Assembly: GCF_900176165.1 (NCBI RefSeq)
Contig: NZ_FWWU01000009.1
Span: 2,977,001 to 3,041,000, forward strand
DNA from: Deinococcus hopiensis KR-140
GTDB lineage: Bacteria; Deinococcota; Deinococci; Deinococcales; Deinococcaceae
Reading direction: 5' to 3'
Length of the DNA stretch: 64,000 nucleotides
The position numbers and the translations under genes are program-made. This document shows positions 8,914 to 19,327 of the stretch, one piece after another. The notes below the pieces were generated by a model. That model was not told the DNA's origin, did no database searches, and was given only the letters and a program-made list of their open reading frames with translations. Numbering within the stretch: the first letter of the stretch is position 1; every line of letters begins with the position of its first letter.

Positions 8914-10752
8914 TCACTCCCCCTCCACCGCGTCCTCGGCCCACAGCGCCCGCATCTCCTCGCTCGTCTCGAGCAACTTGCCCAGCGTCCCCTCGCCCGT
9001 CACACGCCCGTCCTCGAGCAGGATGATTCGGTCTGCGCGGGTGAGGGCGGCGCGGCGGTGCGACACCACGAGGCAGGTGGCGTCGGTCTCGGTAAAGAGG
9101 CCGTCCCACAGCAGGGCTTCCGTGCGGGCGTCCAGGGCGCTGGAGACGTCGTCGAACACCAGCAGATCGGCGTCGCGCGCCAGCATCCGCGCCACCGCCG
9201 TACGTTGGACCTGTCCCCCGGAGAGCTTGACCCCGCGTGCGCCCACCGGCGTGTCCAGCCCGTTCGAGAGCTGCGCGAGGTCTGGCTCCAGCACCGCGAG
9301 GCGCACGGCGCGCGCGAGGCGATCTGGCTCGCTGCCGCTCAGCACGTTCTCGCGCAGGGAGTCGGAAAAGAGGTTGGGCAGCTGGGCGGTGTACGCGGCG
9401 CGCGGCGGCACCAGGAAGGTGGCGGGGTCCGCGACCTCCTCGCCGTTCCAGAAGGTGCGGCCCCCGTGCCCTCCCTCGCCCTCTGCGGGCATCAGGCCCA
9501 GCAGGGCGCGCAGCAGGGTGGTCTTGCCGCTGCCGATGCGCCCGGTCACCACCACGAACTCGCCCCGGCGCAGGGCGAAGCTCACGTCGGTCACGCCCGC
9601 ACCACCGGGATGGTGGGCGGTCAGGCCCTCCACGCGCAGCTCTTCCAGGGGCCGGGGATCCGGGGCCGACGAGTTCGCAGGCGGCTCCCCGTGCAGGTAG
9701 ATGGGATGGTGGGCCACGGCGGTGCCCGCCGGGGCGTCTTGCAGCAACCGCTCCATGCGGTCATAGCTCACGCCGGTGCGGCGGTGTCGGGCGATGGCGT
9801 CACCGAAAAAACCCATCGAGCCGGTCAGGCGGGGCAGCAGGCCGATAAACAGCACGAAGTCGGCCACGTCCATTGACCCGCCGCGCACCTTGTTCGCGCC
9901 CAGCAGCAAGACCAGGCCCACAGCGAGGTTCACCATGTTGGTGTTCACGCCCCGAATCAGTTCGGTGAGCAGCACGTCGCGCAGGGCAGCGTGACGGCGC
10001 GTCTCGCCCAGGGCCTTCAGGTGCGCCACCATCTGCCCCTCGCGTGCGGCGAGCTTGACCGCGCTGACGGCCCCGAATGTCTCGCCGATAAAGTCGGTCA
10101 CGCGGGCGGTGGCCTCGCGCATGCGGCGGCGGTAGCTGCGGATGGTGGGCGAGAGCCGGCGCACAAACACCACCATCAGCAGCAGTGGCGCGCACACCAG
10201 CCCTGTGATGAGGGGGTCCACCCGGGCCATCATCGCCACAGCCAGCAGGCAGTACAGCAGGAAGCCTGCCCCGTCCACCCAGACCTCGGTGTAGCCGGCC
10301 ACATCCTCCACATCGTCGCGGAAGCGGCTGACCGCCTCGGCGGGCGTGTCAGGCAACCGGCGCGAGCCAGCCGCGGTAAGCAGGTAGCCCAGCAGGTTGC
10401 GCCTCACCAGCGCGTCCAGGGTGTACCACAGCTCAATCCAGGCGCGGAACGCTCCGTAGAAGATGCCGAAACGGCTGATCCGCACGAAGGCGAACCAGCC
10501 CACCGACACCCACGCGGCAGCGATCAGCGGGTCGACGGGCTGGCCCAGCGTCCGCAGCCCGTCCGCGTCCTCCAACCGCCGGAACACGCCGCTGACCGCC
10601 AGGGTAAGCAGGGCGGGTGAGGCGTGGACCATCCCCCACATCAGCAGGTTGAAGGCAAACAGCCCTGGGTTGTAGACGAAGAGCCGCTTCGAGAGGGCGA
10701 AGGTCCGCTCCTGCGGGGGAGGAGCGGCGTCGGTGAGGGCTGGGGTGGTCAT
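8914..10752 (-). CDS. ABC exporter subunit with non-canonical Walker B
   Basis: 612 residues: six membrane helices (~25-330) then a nucleotide-binding domain. Walker A is TGRIGSGKTTLLRALLG and the signature is LSGGQVQRTAVARML. Walker B reads LLVFDDVSSALD, with Asp in place of the catalytic Glu. The start at 10752 is preceded by GGAG; an upstream in-frame extension lies inside the partner gene and is discarded. The downstream position, 55 bases behind another half-transporter, indicates a heterodimeric exporter in which this subunit supplies the degenerate ATP site. Substrate unknown. Confidence 0.88.
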   Translation of the reverse strand: MTTPALTDAAPPPQERTFALSKRLFVYNPGLFAFNLLMWGMVHASPALLTLAVSGVFRRLEDADGLRTLGQPVDPLIAAAWVSVGWFAFVRISRFGIFYGAFRAWIELWYTLDALVRRNLLGYLLTAAGSRRLPDTPAEAVSRFRDDVEDVAGYTEVWVDGAGFLLYCLLAVAMMARVDPLITGLVCAPLLLMVVFVRRLSPTIRSYRRRMREATARVTDFIGETFGAVSAVKLAAREGQMVAHLKALGETRRHAALRDVLLTELIRGVNTNMVNLAVGLVLLLGANKVRGGSMDVADFVLFIGLLPRLTGSMGFFGDAIARHRRTGVSYDRMERLLQDAPAGTAVAHHPIYLHGEPPANSSAPDPRPLEELRVEGLTAHHPGGAGVTDVSFALRRGEFVVVTGRIGSGKTTLLRALLGLMPAEGEGGHGGRTFWNGEEVADPATFLVPPRAAYTAQLPNLFSDSLRENVLSGSEPDRLARAVRLAVLEPDLAQLSNGLDTPVGARGVKLSGGQVQRTAVARMLARDADLLVFDDVSSALDARTEALLWDGLFTETDATCLVVSHRRAALTRADRIILLEDGRVTGEGTLGKLLETSEEMRALWAEDAVEGE

Positions 10753-10807
10753 GGGTGGCTCCGCATGGGCAAAGGGGAAAACGGACGGTGGGCAGACAAG
10801 AACGCGC

Positions 10808-12604
10808 TCAAGCCAGCACTTCCTCGGCATACTTCTCGCCCGCGCGCAGCAGTTCGGCATAGTGGCTGCGTGCGTCGCGCGCGAGCGCGGCGCGCGGGCC
10901 GTCTTCGAGGACCTGGCCGTCTCCCAGCACCAGGATGCGGTCCGCACGGGCCACCGTATCGAGGCGGTGGGCGATCACGATGGCGGTGCGTCCAGTCAGC
11001 AGGCGGGTCATCGCCTGGGTGAGCTGGGCCTCGGTCGCGGGGTCCAGGCGACTGCTGGGTTCGTCGAGAATCACCACGGCGGGGTCCCTCAGCAGCACGC
11101 GGGCAAAGGCGAGCAGCTGTGCCTGCCCCGCGCTCAGGCTCCCGGCGAGCAGCGGTGTCCGCACCCCGCCTTCGAGGCGCGAGAGCCACAGCCCCAGGCC
11201 GACTTCCTCCAGCGCGGCCTCCACCTGGGCGTCGCTGACCGATTCGTCGAAAAAGGAGAGGTTGTCGCGTACGCTGGCCTGAAACAGCTGCACGTCCTGG
11301 GTCACCACCGCCACGCGGGCGCGCAGGCTCTCCAGCCGCACCTCGCGGATGTCCACACCGCCCAGCGTGACCCTTCCGCCAGTCACGTCGTACAAACGGG
11401 ACACCAGCCGCGTCAGCGTGGTCTTGCCGCTGCCGGTGCGGCCCAGTAGGCCGAGCGTCTGCCCGGCGGGCAGGTGAAAGGACACGCCGTGCAGCACGCT
11501 CCGCACCGTGGGGTCCTGGGGCGCGTAGCTGAAATCCACTCCCTCGAAGCGCAGGTCCAGCGGTCCGCCGGGCAGGGGGCGCGTTCCTTCCCGCAGGTCC
11601 GTTTGCAGCGTCAGCAGGTCACCGATGCGGCCCAGGCTGGCCCCGGCCTTCTGCAACTCCTGCAGCTGCTGGGTCAACTGATCGATGGGTTCTTCCACCA
11701 TGTTCATGTACTGGTACAGCAAGAAGGCGGTGCCCAGCGTGATGGTGCCTGCCGCATACAGCCCCACCGCCGCGCCCAGAATACCCACGTACCCGGCGGC
11801 GAACAGGGCCATCGAGAGCTGCCACACCACGCTTCTGCGCCGCCAGGAAAAGGTGGCCCGGTTAAAAAAAGCGCGCTGCACCCGCAAGAAGCCGCGCAGG
11901 TGATGCTCTCCGGCCCCCAGCGAGCGCACGTCGTCCAGACCCGCGAGGCGCTCCTCGATGTACCCGAACATCTGCGCGCTGCTCTCGCGCTCCAGCCGGG
12001 TGGGCTCAACGCCGCCCTTGCGAACGCGGTTCATGGCGTACAGGGTCACGGCCACGAACAGGGTGATGCCCACGCCCACGCGCCAGTCGGTCAGGTAGAA
12101 CATGACCACCGCGCCCGTCAACAAAAGGGCCGCCCCAAACACCCGAACGGCGAACTGCGAGAAGAAGTTGCTGAGGGCCGTGACGTCGCCGTCAATGCGC
12201 TCGATCATCTCGCCGGGCGTGCGCTCCTTGTGTTCGCGCATGTCCAGCGAGAGCATGTGTTCCATCAGGTCCGCGCGCAGCCGGTTGGTGGCGGTCCAGC
12301 CCACCCGCGCGCCCACGTAGGTGGCTCCGGCCGTCATCAGCTGCACCAGCAGCGCGAGGCCGATATACAGCACGGCCAACTGCGCGAGCAGCCCCACGTC
12401 GGCCCCGCCGCCCAGCTTGGCCTGGTCCACGAAACGCCGCAGCAGTTGCGGCAGCACCAGGTTCAGGCCCGTGCCGCCCAGCAGCAGCGCGGCGAGGGTC
12501 AGCACCTGCCATTTCAGCGGACCGAGGTAGGTCCGCAGCACGGCCACCGATCTAGAACGCGGCGGGGACGCGGGGAAGGGAGGAGGGGAAGAGGCCTGCG
12601 GCAT
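10808..12604 (-). CDS. ABC exporter subunit with canonical Walker B
   Basis: 598 residues, six membrane helices then an ATPase domain with Walker A LGRTGSGKTTLTRLVS and Walker B VVILDEPSSRLD. The signature is LSAGQAQ rather than LSGGQ. In heterodimeric exporters the degenerate site pairs the poor Walker B of one subunit with the poor signature of the other, which matches this pair exactly. On the minus strand TAACTT (12611-12616) ends six bases before ATG 12604, so the mRNA is probably leaderless. It is divergent from the pilin-like gene. Confidence 0.88.
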   Translation of the reverse strand: MPQASSPPPFPASPPRSRSVAVLRTYLGPLKWQVLTLAALLLGGTGLNLVLPQLLRRFVDQAKLGGGADVGLLAQLAVLYIGLALLVQLMTAGATYVGARVGWTATNRLRADLMEHMLSLDMREHKERTPGEMIERIDGDVTALSNFFSQFAVRVFGAALLLTGAVVMFYLTDWRVGVGITLFVAVTLYAMNRVRKGGVEPTRLERESSAQMFGYIEERLAGLDDVRSLGAGEHHLRGFLRVQRAFFNRATFSWRRRSVVWQLSMALFAAGYVGILGAAVGLYAAGTITLGTAFLLYQYMNMVEEPIDQLTQQLQELQKAGASLGRIGDLLTLQTDLREGTRPLPGGPLDLRFEGVDFSYAPQDPTVRSVLHGVSFHLPAGQTLGLLGRTGSGKTTLTRLVSRLYDVTGGRVTLGGVDIREVRLESLRARVAVVTQDVQLFQASVRDNLSFFDESVSDAQVEAALEEVGLGLWLSRLEGGVRTPLLAGSLSAGQAQLLAFARVLLRDPAVVILDEPSSRLDPATEAQLTQAMTRLLTGRTAIVIAHRLDTVARADRILVLGDGQVLEDGPRAALARDARSHYAELLRAGEKYAEEVLA

Positions 12605-12692
12605 CCTTTCAAGTTAGGCGAAGGGGGGCCAGCGCCGCATCGGCCGAGTGGCGCAGTGGAAGGGGAAAGCGGAATGGCGGCCGCCTCATCTG

Positions 12693-13178
12693 ATGCCGAC
12701 CCTTACGCGCAGCCCGTCTCTGTCCCCTCCCCACCGGTTTTCCCGCCGATCCGCCACGCCCTCCTTCGCCGGCCTGCTGCGCAGACTGCTGGCAGGAGCG
12801 GGCTTCACGCTGATCGGCACGGGGATGTGGCATCTGGTGTGGGCGGCGGCCACGCTGCTGGTCTGGGAACTGGCCCTGCCCGTCGCGGCTGGGCCGGTGG
12901 GGCTGCTCGCGCCTCTGCCCGCCACCGCGGGCGTGGTGTGGCGTTTCGCCGCCGTCTACCGCCAGCAGGAAGCTCAGCGCTTCCTGCCGCCGCGCGATAC
13001 GGCGGTCAAGGTCACCGTGTGGGTGGGGCACTTCTTCCTGGTTTTTTTCGTGGGTATCCTGGCGGCGGTGCTGATTCCCAACCTGCTGGGGACGCGAAAC
13101 CGGGCGCTGCGGATCCCGGAACAGTCCATCAGCCGCAACACGGTGACGCCGAGGGTGGAGGGCGTGGAAGCACCTTGA
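12693..13178 (+). CDS. Small membrane protein with a pilin-like segment
   Basis: 161 residues from ATG 12693; an in-frame GTG at 12648 would add 15. Three hydrophobic segments are seen, at about 30-55, 60-80 and 108-130. The third, VFFVGILAAVLIPNLLGTRN, closely resembles the first helix of type IV pilins (VGILAAIAIPNF...RN), and GFTLIGTGMW resembles the pilin cleavage site. However, the two halves of the pilin pattern are about 70 residues apart. It is not a normal pilin and may be a rearranged derivative or a membrane protein that converged on the pattern. The start is uncertain. Confidence 0.5.
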   Translation: MPTLTRSPSLSPPHRFSRRSATPSFAGLLRRLLAGAGFTLIGTGMWHLVWAAATLLVWELALPVAAGPVGLLAPLPATAGVVWRFAAVYRQQEAQRFLPPRDTAVKVTVWVGHFFLVFFVGILAAVLIPNLLGTRNRALRIPEQSISRNTVTPRVEGVEAP

Positions 13179-13340
13179 AGAGCGGTTCATGCTCGGCGGC
13201 AGTGATGTCCCTGGCGAAAGGCGGCAGGACCCGGCTCAAGTCCTGCGGCGTGGACCGCACCGATTCCGAGTCCCCCTGCGTGATCCTCACCTCCGGGCAT
13301 ATGGTCACCCTGCCCGGAGGCCCCCGCTCCAGAAGGGCCG

Positions 13341-13712
13341 TCAGCGCCAGAAGTTCATCGCCATCTGGTACAGATTGAACTGCCGCTCGGGCGCCCGCTG
13401 AATAAGGAGGTGGGCCACTTCGAGGGTGTGCCTGCGCCCGAACCCATCGGTGAAAAACGCTTCGCCTTCCACCTGTTGAAACGTCCAGCCCGCTCTACCG
13501 TGGGGCCCCGCGTGTTCCCGCCGAGCACCAGTCGGCGGACATCCCTGAAGGTCACGCTCCACCCCGAGCGCCCAGACTCCGCCAGCTGCGGCGCGGCCTC
13601 CCTGCCACAGGCGGGGCAACGCCGCCGCATTCCCAGGCGGCGACGGCTCCCCAAAGCGCGCGCCACAGTGCGGGTGCGCCACGGTACCGGGCTGGGCATG
13701 GGATTCGGTCAA
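13341..13712 (-). pseudogene. Decayed small zinc-ribbon protein
   Basis: Two overlapping minus-strand frames each contain part of one protein. One has AHPHCGARFGEPSPPG and later GEAFFTDGFGRRHTLEVAHLLIQR up to MAMNFWR. The other has RRRCPACGREAAPQLAE in between. Joined, they give a C-x2-C zinc knuckle pair followed by a C-terminal domain, which implies at least two frameshifts. The parent family is not recognised. The 13179-13340 stretch to its right shows no convincing coding sequence. Confidence 0.35.
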
Positions 13713-13934
13713 GGCCGCGTGTTTTGCCCTGCTGGGCGCTGCAGGACCGCGCGAATCTGCTTGTCACCTCATCCAGCACGCTTCGGGGCGGGTTTGTCCA
13801 CTTGCATCTTCAGGCGGTCATCGTTGCGCCTGAGAAACGCGTGCAGGTGGGGGTAAAGCGCGTCCTGCCCGGCCACTTCACCGTTTGCCGTCCACCGGTT
13901 GAAACCTTCGGAAGCGGGCCCGCTGGCCCAAAGC

Positions 13935-14046
13935 ATTTGTCCGAATTCCGCCGTGAGTGGAAGGGCGCCCCTCACGGCTCCATTCTCATTCAAGTTCGCT
14001 CGCCCTGCTCGCTCAAAAAGAAGTCCCCGTCTTTGACACATGCTCT
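13935..14046. repeat. Structured intergenic repeat, family A copy 1
   Basis: About 112 bases aligning end to end with 52602-52720. Shared blocks include ATTTGTCCGAAT, CCCTCACGG, CCATTCT, CGCTCGCC, TCAAAAAGA and TTGACA near the end. Two hairpins are visible: GCCGTGAG/CTCACGGC, and an A-rich arm TCAAAAAGA pairing with a T-rich partner. Its right edge coincides with the premature stop of the HIT gene at 14045-14047. Confidence 0.6.
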
Positions 14047-14238
14047 AAAGCGCCTGGGCCACCCGCTGCCCCAGCTGTGCGGGTGTGCCCGCCTCCTGGA
14101 GCGCGCGACGCTTCGGAATCACCAGGGCGTGCCCAGGGTGACAGGGGTCAATGGTGAGAAAGGCGGGGCACAGCTCCGTTTCCGCGATTTGGCTGCCCTC
14201 CACATCCCCTGCGGCAATGGCGCAGAAGGTGCACGCCT

Positions 14239-14242
<4 letters not shown>
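14045..14242 (-). pseudogene. Truncated HIT-family hydrolase
   Basis: 65 residues matching only the N-terminal half of HIT proteins: CTFCAIAAG with its zinc-type C-x2-C, then the PGHALVIPKRR block. The catalytic histidine triad (HxHxH) that should follow ~50 residues later is absent. The reading frame stops at TAG 14045-14047, where the family A repeat begins. Full HIT proteins have 105-140 residues, so this copy cannot hydrolyse nucleotides. The ATG overlaps the peroxiredoxin stop (ATGA), indicating a former operon. Insertion or deletion at the repeat is the likely cause. Confidence 0.7.
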
Positions 14243-14697
<455 letters not shown>

Positions 14698-14974
14698 GGC
14701 CCTGAGTTTAGCGGCTCAAGCAGTCCCAGTCGGAACGGCGGAATAGACCCCACAGCCGGCCCTCTGCGCTGGGGAAGGAGGAGCCAGGAAAAGGCGTACC
14801 TGCGTACAGGCGCGACCGGAACGGCGTGGGAAGCTGGCCCAGCGAAAACTGTGGGCTTTCATAGCTTTACACCGCGTCCCAATTCACCCGTTCGTCGGGG
14901 GGGCGGCACTAGGCTGAAGGCCTATCGTCCCCACCGTCTGTACCCCCTCAGGACGACGAAGGAGAGAACCCCCC

Positions 14975-16069
<1,095 letters not shown>

Positions 16070-16107
16070 GGGAAAGCGCCTGGCCGCCAGACTTGAACTT
16101 TTGGAAA

Positions 16108-16138
16108 GGGGAAGCCTTTACGGGGGCTTCCTTCTTCT
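16108..16138 (+). terminator. Intrinsic terminator of the desaturase gene
   Basis: GGAAGCC (to 16116) pairs with GGCTTCC (16125-16131), followed by the T-rich TTCTTCTT. Confidence 0.75.
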
Positions 16139-16176
16139 TACCCACGGCTGACCGTCCTCCCCTACCCTGACCTCCG

Positions 16177-17085
16177 GTGCCCGCCCTGGAGGTCTTTCTT
16201 CGCCTGAGCCGTTTCGGCGGTCCAGCGGCGCACCTGGGGACTTCGGGCCGAGTTGGTAGAGCGGCGCAGGCGGCTGGCTCAGGCCGCTTACGCCGATCCA
16301 GTGGCTCCCACACCGTTTCTGCCCCGCCTGCCTGCTCGCCAGGCGGGGCGCGGCCTGGAGCTGTTGCGCGCTGGCCGGGCTTCACGCTGCCCAGTACGGG
16401 CATCATGGCCGCCTTCGCGCTGGGTGTGACGCGCCTTTGCGAAATGAACGGCAGTGGCGGGCGGGGGTGCAGGTGGCGGCGCTGACCCGGTGTGCCCTGA
16501 TCGGCAGGCGGTTTCTGCACCTGGAGACCGGGGGTGCGCAACAGCCGCCTGCCGTTCCCCCGCCGCGCCCGGCGGGGGCCGCCCTGCTGCTGGGCAGTGA
16601 CGGGGCCCTTCTGGAAGTCACCTTCCGGGCCGGGGCGCGGGTCTTCGGCGGTGGACACGTGGTGCTGCCCCTGCTGGAAACGGGATCTGCGACGCGCTTC
16701 CTGACGCGCGAGACGTTTGCGGCAGGGTACGGAGCGGCCAACGCCGTGCCGGGGCCACTGTTGACCTTCTCCACCCAGCTGGGGACGGCACAACCGGCCT
16801 TGCCCGCCTGCCAGGCCGCCGCATCACCCTGGGCGTGTCTCTGCCCGGTGCGCCCGCTGATGGTGGGGCGCTGCCCTTCGGGACGGGTCTGTCCGCGCGT
16901 CCCACCTTTCGCTCGGCGCTCGCGGGGCTGAATGCGGGCGTGGTGGGGTTGCTGCCGGCCACGCTGTACGGTCTCCGTTTGCTTCAGGCATTCGCGGCGC
17001 TGACGGCAGGGCGACTTCCGGCTTGGGCCGTGGTGGCGGGATGTGCGGTGGCGGGTGGCCTGATGCGTTGGCTCCCGGAAGGCCA
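16177..17085 (+). pseudogene. chrA: Chromate transporter ChrA, multiply frameshifted
   Basis: Successive pieces in different plus-strand frames reconstruct a ChrA protein. They are EVFLRLSRFGGPAAHLG, then ELVERRRRLAQAAYADPV in another frame, then PGFTLPSTGIMAAFALG, then the second-half motif VFGGGHVVLPLLE with AVPGPLLTF. Last comes SALAGLNAGVVGLLPATLYG in a third frame, with VAGCAVAGGLMRWL at the end. Intact ChrA is a ~400-residue CHR-domain chromate/sulfate antiporter. A GTG start at 16177 lies eight bases after TACCCT (16163-16168). At least three frameshifts make it non-functional. The 3' end abuts the convergent YkgJ gene. Confidence 0.85.
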
Positions 17086-17089
17086 GAGG

Positions 17090-17401
17090 CTAACCGCCAA
17101 CAGCCGGAGACTCTGCTCCCTCCAGCCCGTAAATCTCCAGAAACCGCCGTGCCCGGGCCTCCAGCGTCGGCAACGGCGCAACCTCACCGCACACCCAGTC
17201 AGGCTGGTAACTGCGGCATACACCAGGGCGGGCGGCGTAGACGGTGCACAGGCAACCGTCGCCGAGATGGACGCAGGGCACCCCCAGGGGCTTTTGCAGG
17301 GCGTGGATGTCGGGCGCCGTACAGCACGCGCCGCACGCCGTACACGCACGCACCAGCGGCGAGCGGGGCGCGAAGTCGGGGGGCGCGGCGAAAAGGTCCA
17401 C
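17090..17401 (-). CDS. YkgJ-family cysteine-cluster protein
   Basis: 103 residues from GTG 17401. The CxxCGxCC block (CTACGACC), VPCVHLGDGCLCTVYAARP and GVCRSYQPDWVC make the conserved cysteine set of the YkgJ (UPF0153) family, thought to bind zinc or an iron-sulfur cluster. Function is unknown. TAGCCT and AGGA both lie just before the start on the minus strand, so either leaderless or Shine-Dalgarno initiation is possible. It is 49 bases downstream of hisC on the same strand. Confidence 0.8.
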   Translation of the reverse strand: MDLFAAPPDFAPRSPLVRACTACGACCTAPDIHALQKPLGVPCVHLGDGCLCTVYAARPGVCRSYQPDWVCGEVAPLPTLEARARRFLEIYGLEGAESPAVGG

Positions 17402-17450
17402 GGTCCTACAGGCTAGCGCTCCCGCGCTTTCCGGAGTGCTCGCGCTTTCC

Positions 17451-18542
17451 CTACCGAAACGCCCGCGCCGCCTCAATAAAGGCGTCGTTCTCGGCGGGGC
17501 TGCCCACCGCCACGCGCAGGCAGCCTCCGAGCATCGGCAACTTGTCCTGACGGCGGACCACAATCCCACATGAGCGCAGGTGCCGGTAAGCGGCGTCGGC
17601 GTCGGGCGTACGCAGCAGGTAGAAGTTGGCCTGACTGGGCAGCGCGGTCCAGACCGGGTGCCCTTGCAAGGCGGCGTAGACGCGTTCACGTTCCCGGCGC
17701 ACCTCCGCCGCGCGCTCGGCCACGTAACCGGGATGTTCCAGCGCGACTTCCAGCGCGACTTGGGCCAGCACACCGACGTTAAAGGCCGACACCAGTTTGC
17801 GCAGGTGGGCGGCCAGTCGGGGGCTGCTCAGCGCGTAGCCCAGCCGCACGCCCGCCAGGCCCCACGCCTTGGAGAAGGTCCGCAGGCTCAGGCGGTTCTC
17901 GCCCGCGCGCACGAGGTCGCGGTAATCCGTGCCGCTGTACTGGTGGTACGCCTCGTCCAGCACCACCACCCAGCCGTCGGCAGCCTCCACAACTTCACGT
18001 ACGGCGGCTTCGGCGTCCAGAAAGCCCGTTGGCGCGTGGGGCTGGGTGATGTACAGCACGCCGGGGGGGTTGGCGCGCAGCGCCGCCTTCAGTCCTTCTA
18101 CGGGCAGCGAGAAGTCTGTATTCAGGGGCACCTCCACCAGGTTCGCGCCCAGCAATTGCGCCTCCAGGGTATAGACGCTGAAGGTGGGCCGCACGGTCAG
18201 GACCGTCTGCCCGATGCCGCCCAACTCGGTCAGAATCTTGATCAGCACATTGCTGCCCGGCGTGATCACCACGCCCGCCTCGTCCCAGTCCTCGAAGGCC
18301 GCCACCCGCGCCCGCAATCCCTCCGCGTGCAGGTCTGGATAGCGGTTCCAGAGCTGGCCAACCATGCGGTCTGCCGCCAGGGCTTTCAGCTCCGCCGGGA
18401 AATCGTAGGCGCTCTCGTTCTGATCGAGCTTGATGGGCGCGTCGATGGGCGTGAACGGGTAGGCGGGCACGGCCTGAACGGCGGGCCGCACGCCGGGCAG
18501 GTCCGGGATGGCCGGAGAGGCAGAAGCGGGCTGGGAGGTCAT
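17451..18542 (-). CDS. hisC: Histidinol-phosphate aminotransferase
   Basis: 363 residues, fold type I PLP enzyme. The PLP lysine is Lys225 in TFSKAWGLAGVRLGY. The DEAYHQYSG block supplies the Asp/Tyr cofactor contacts, and LDQNESAYDFP near residue 40 is the substrate-side HisC motif. It converts imidazole-acetol phosphate plus glutamate to histidinol phosphate in histidine synthesis; paralogues can also act on aromatic amino acids. TAGAAC ends seven bases before the ATG, a near match to the leaderless -10 pattern. No other his gene is nearby. Confidence 0.88.
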   Translation of the reverse strand: MTSQPASASPAIPDLPGVRPAVQAVPAYPFTPIDAPIKLDQNESAYDFPAELKALAADRMVGQLWNRYPDLHAEGLRARVAAFEDWDEAGVVITPGSNVLIKILTELGGIGQTVLTVRPTFSVYTLEAQLLGANLVEVPLNTDFSLPVEGLKAALRANPPGVLYITQPHAPTGFLDAEAAVREVVEAADGWVVVLDEAYHQYSGTDYRDLVRAGENRLSLRTFSKAWGLAGVRLGYALSSPRLAAHLRKLVSAFNVGVLAQVALEVALEHPGYVAERAAEVRRERERVYAALQGHPVWTALPSQANFYLLRTPDADAAYRHLRSCGIVVRRQDKLPMLGGCLRVAVGSPAENDAFIEAARAFR

Positions 18543-18694
18543 GGTCTCCGTTCTACCGCACGGCCCCCTCCCTTTGTGTAGGCCCTTTGCTCGCGTCGTC
18601 CACTCCAGACAAACGGCCAGGCAAATGCCACGAAATGCACCCAGCCTAACGGGCGTTCGCTCGGGGGCGTGCTACGCTGCCTTCACGCCCCACC

Positions 18695-19327
18695 ATGACG
18701 GACTCCACGCCCCCCGCCTCCCCCACCCCCGAGCCCGCCGCCCGTACCCGGCGCGATCAGATCCGGGACGTGGCGGGCCGCCTGTTTTCCGAACGCGGCT
18801 ACCACGCCACCAGCATGCGGGACCTGGCCGGAGAGCTCGGGATGCAGGGCGGCAGCCTCTATGCGCACATCAGCAGCAAGGAAGACCTGCTCGTGGAGAT
18901 CGTGCAGACGGCGGCGGGGCAGTTCGACGCGGCCCTGCTGACCCTCCGGGCCGATCCCCTGCCCGCCGACCAGAAGCTGCGTGAAGCGATGGAGCGCCAT
19001 ATCCGCGTGGTGGCGGACAACATGGAGAGCGCCACCGTCTTCTTCCACGAGTGGAAGCACCTCTCGCCCGCCGCCTACGCCCGCGTGACCGACTGGCGCG
19101 ACACCATCGATGCCTTTTACCGGGACCTCGTACGGCAGGGGATCGAGGAAGGCACCTTTCGCCCGGATCTCGACGTGAAGATGAGCGCCAACTTGATCCT
19201 GTCGGCCGTCAACTGGGCTTACACGTGGTACCGCCCCGGCGGCCGCCTGACCCCCCGGGATGTGGCAGAGCGCTATGCCCAGATGCTGCTCGCCGGGATG
19301 CGCACCCCCGCGCAGGAGGCGTCGTGA
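18695..19327 (+). CDS. TetR-family transcriptional regulator
   Basis: 210 residues. The N-terminal HTH (~17-63) reads RDQIRDVAGRLFSERGYHAT, then MRDLAGELGMQGGSLYAHI, with KEDLLVEIV after it. The C-terminal domain has the EWKHLSPAAYARV and NWAYTWYRPGGRL pattern of KstR/FadR-like regulators that bind acyl-CoA, so lipid control is plausible. TACGCT at 18673-18678 is a likely -10. The gene is divergent from hisC and overlaps the next ORF by GTGA. Confidence 0.88.
   Translation: MTDSTPPASPTPEPAARTRRDQIRDVAGRLFSERGYHATSMRDLAGELGMQGGSLYAHISSKEDLLVEIVQTAAGQFDAALLTLRADPLPADQKLREAMERHIRVVADNMESATVFFHEWKHLSPAAYARVTDWRDTIDAFYRDLVRQGIEEGTFRPDLDVKMSANLILSAVNWAYTWYRPGGRLTPRDVAERYAQMLLAGMRTPAQEAS

Noticed and set aside
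13046..13052. T-run in the pilin-like gene as a possible frameshift
   Set aside because: The reading frame on both sides gives one continuous, pilin-like hydrophobic segment, so no shift is needed.
13769..14041. Minus-strand 90-residue ORF ending LYPHLHAFLRRNDDRLKMQV...
   Set aside because: Its first half is the family A repeat and the HLHAF segment is not the HIT triad; the second half may be a gene fragment but cannot be assigned.
16240..16270. tRNA-like text (GGGCCGAGTTGGTAGAGCGGCG)
   Set aside because: It lies inside the chrA pseudogene, where the shifted frame reads ELVERRRRLAQAAYADP, and no cloverleaf arms or T-loop follow.
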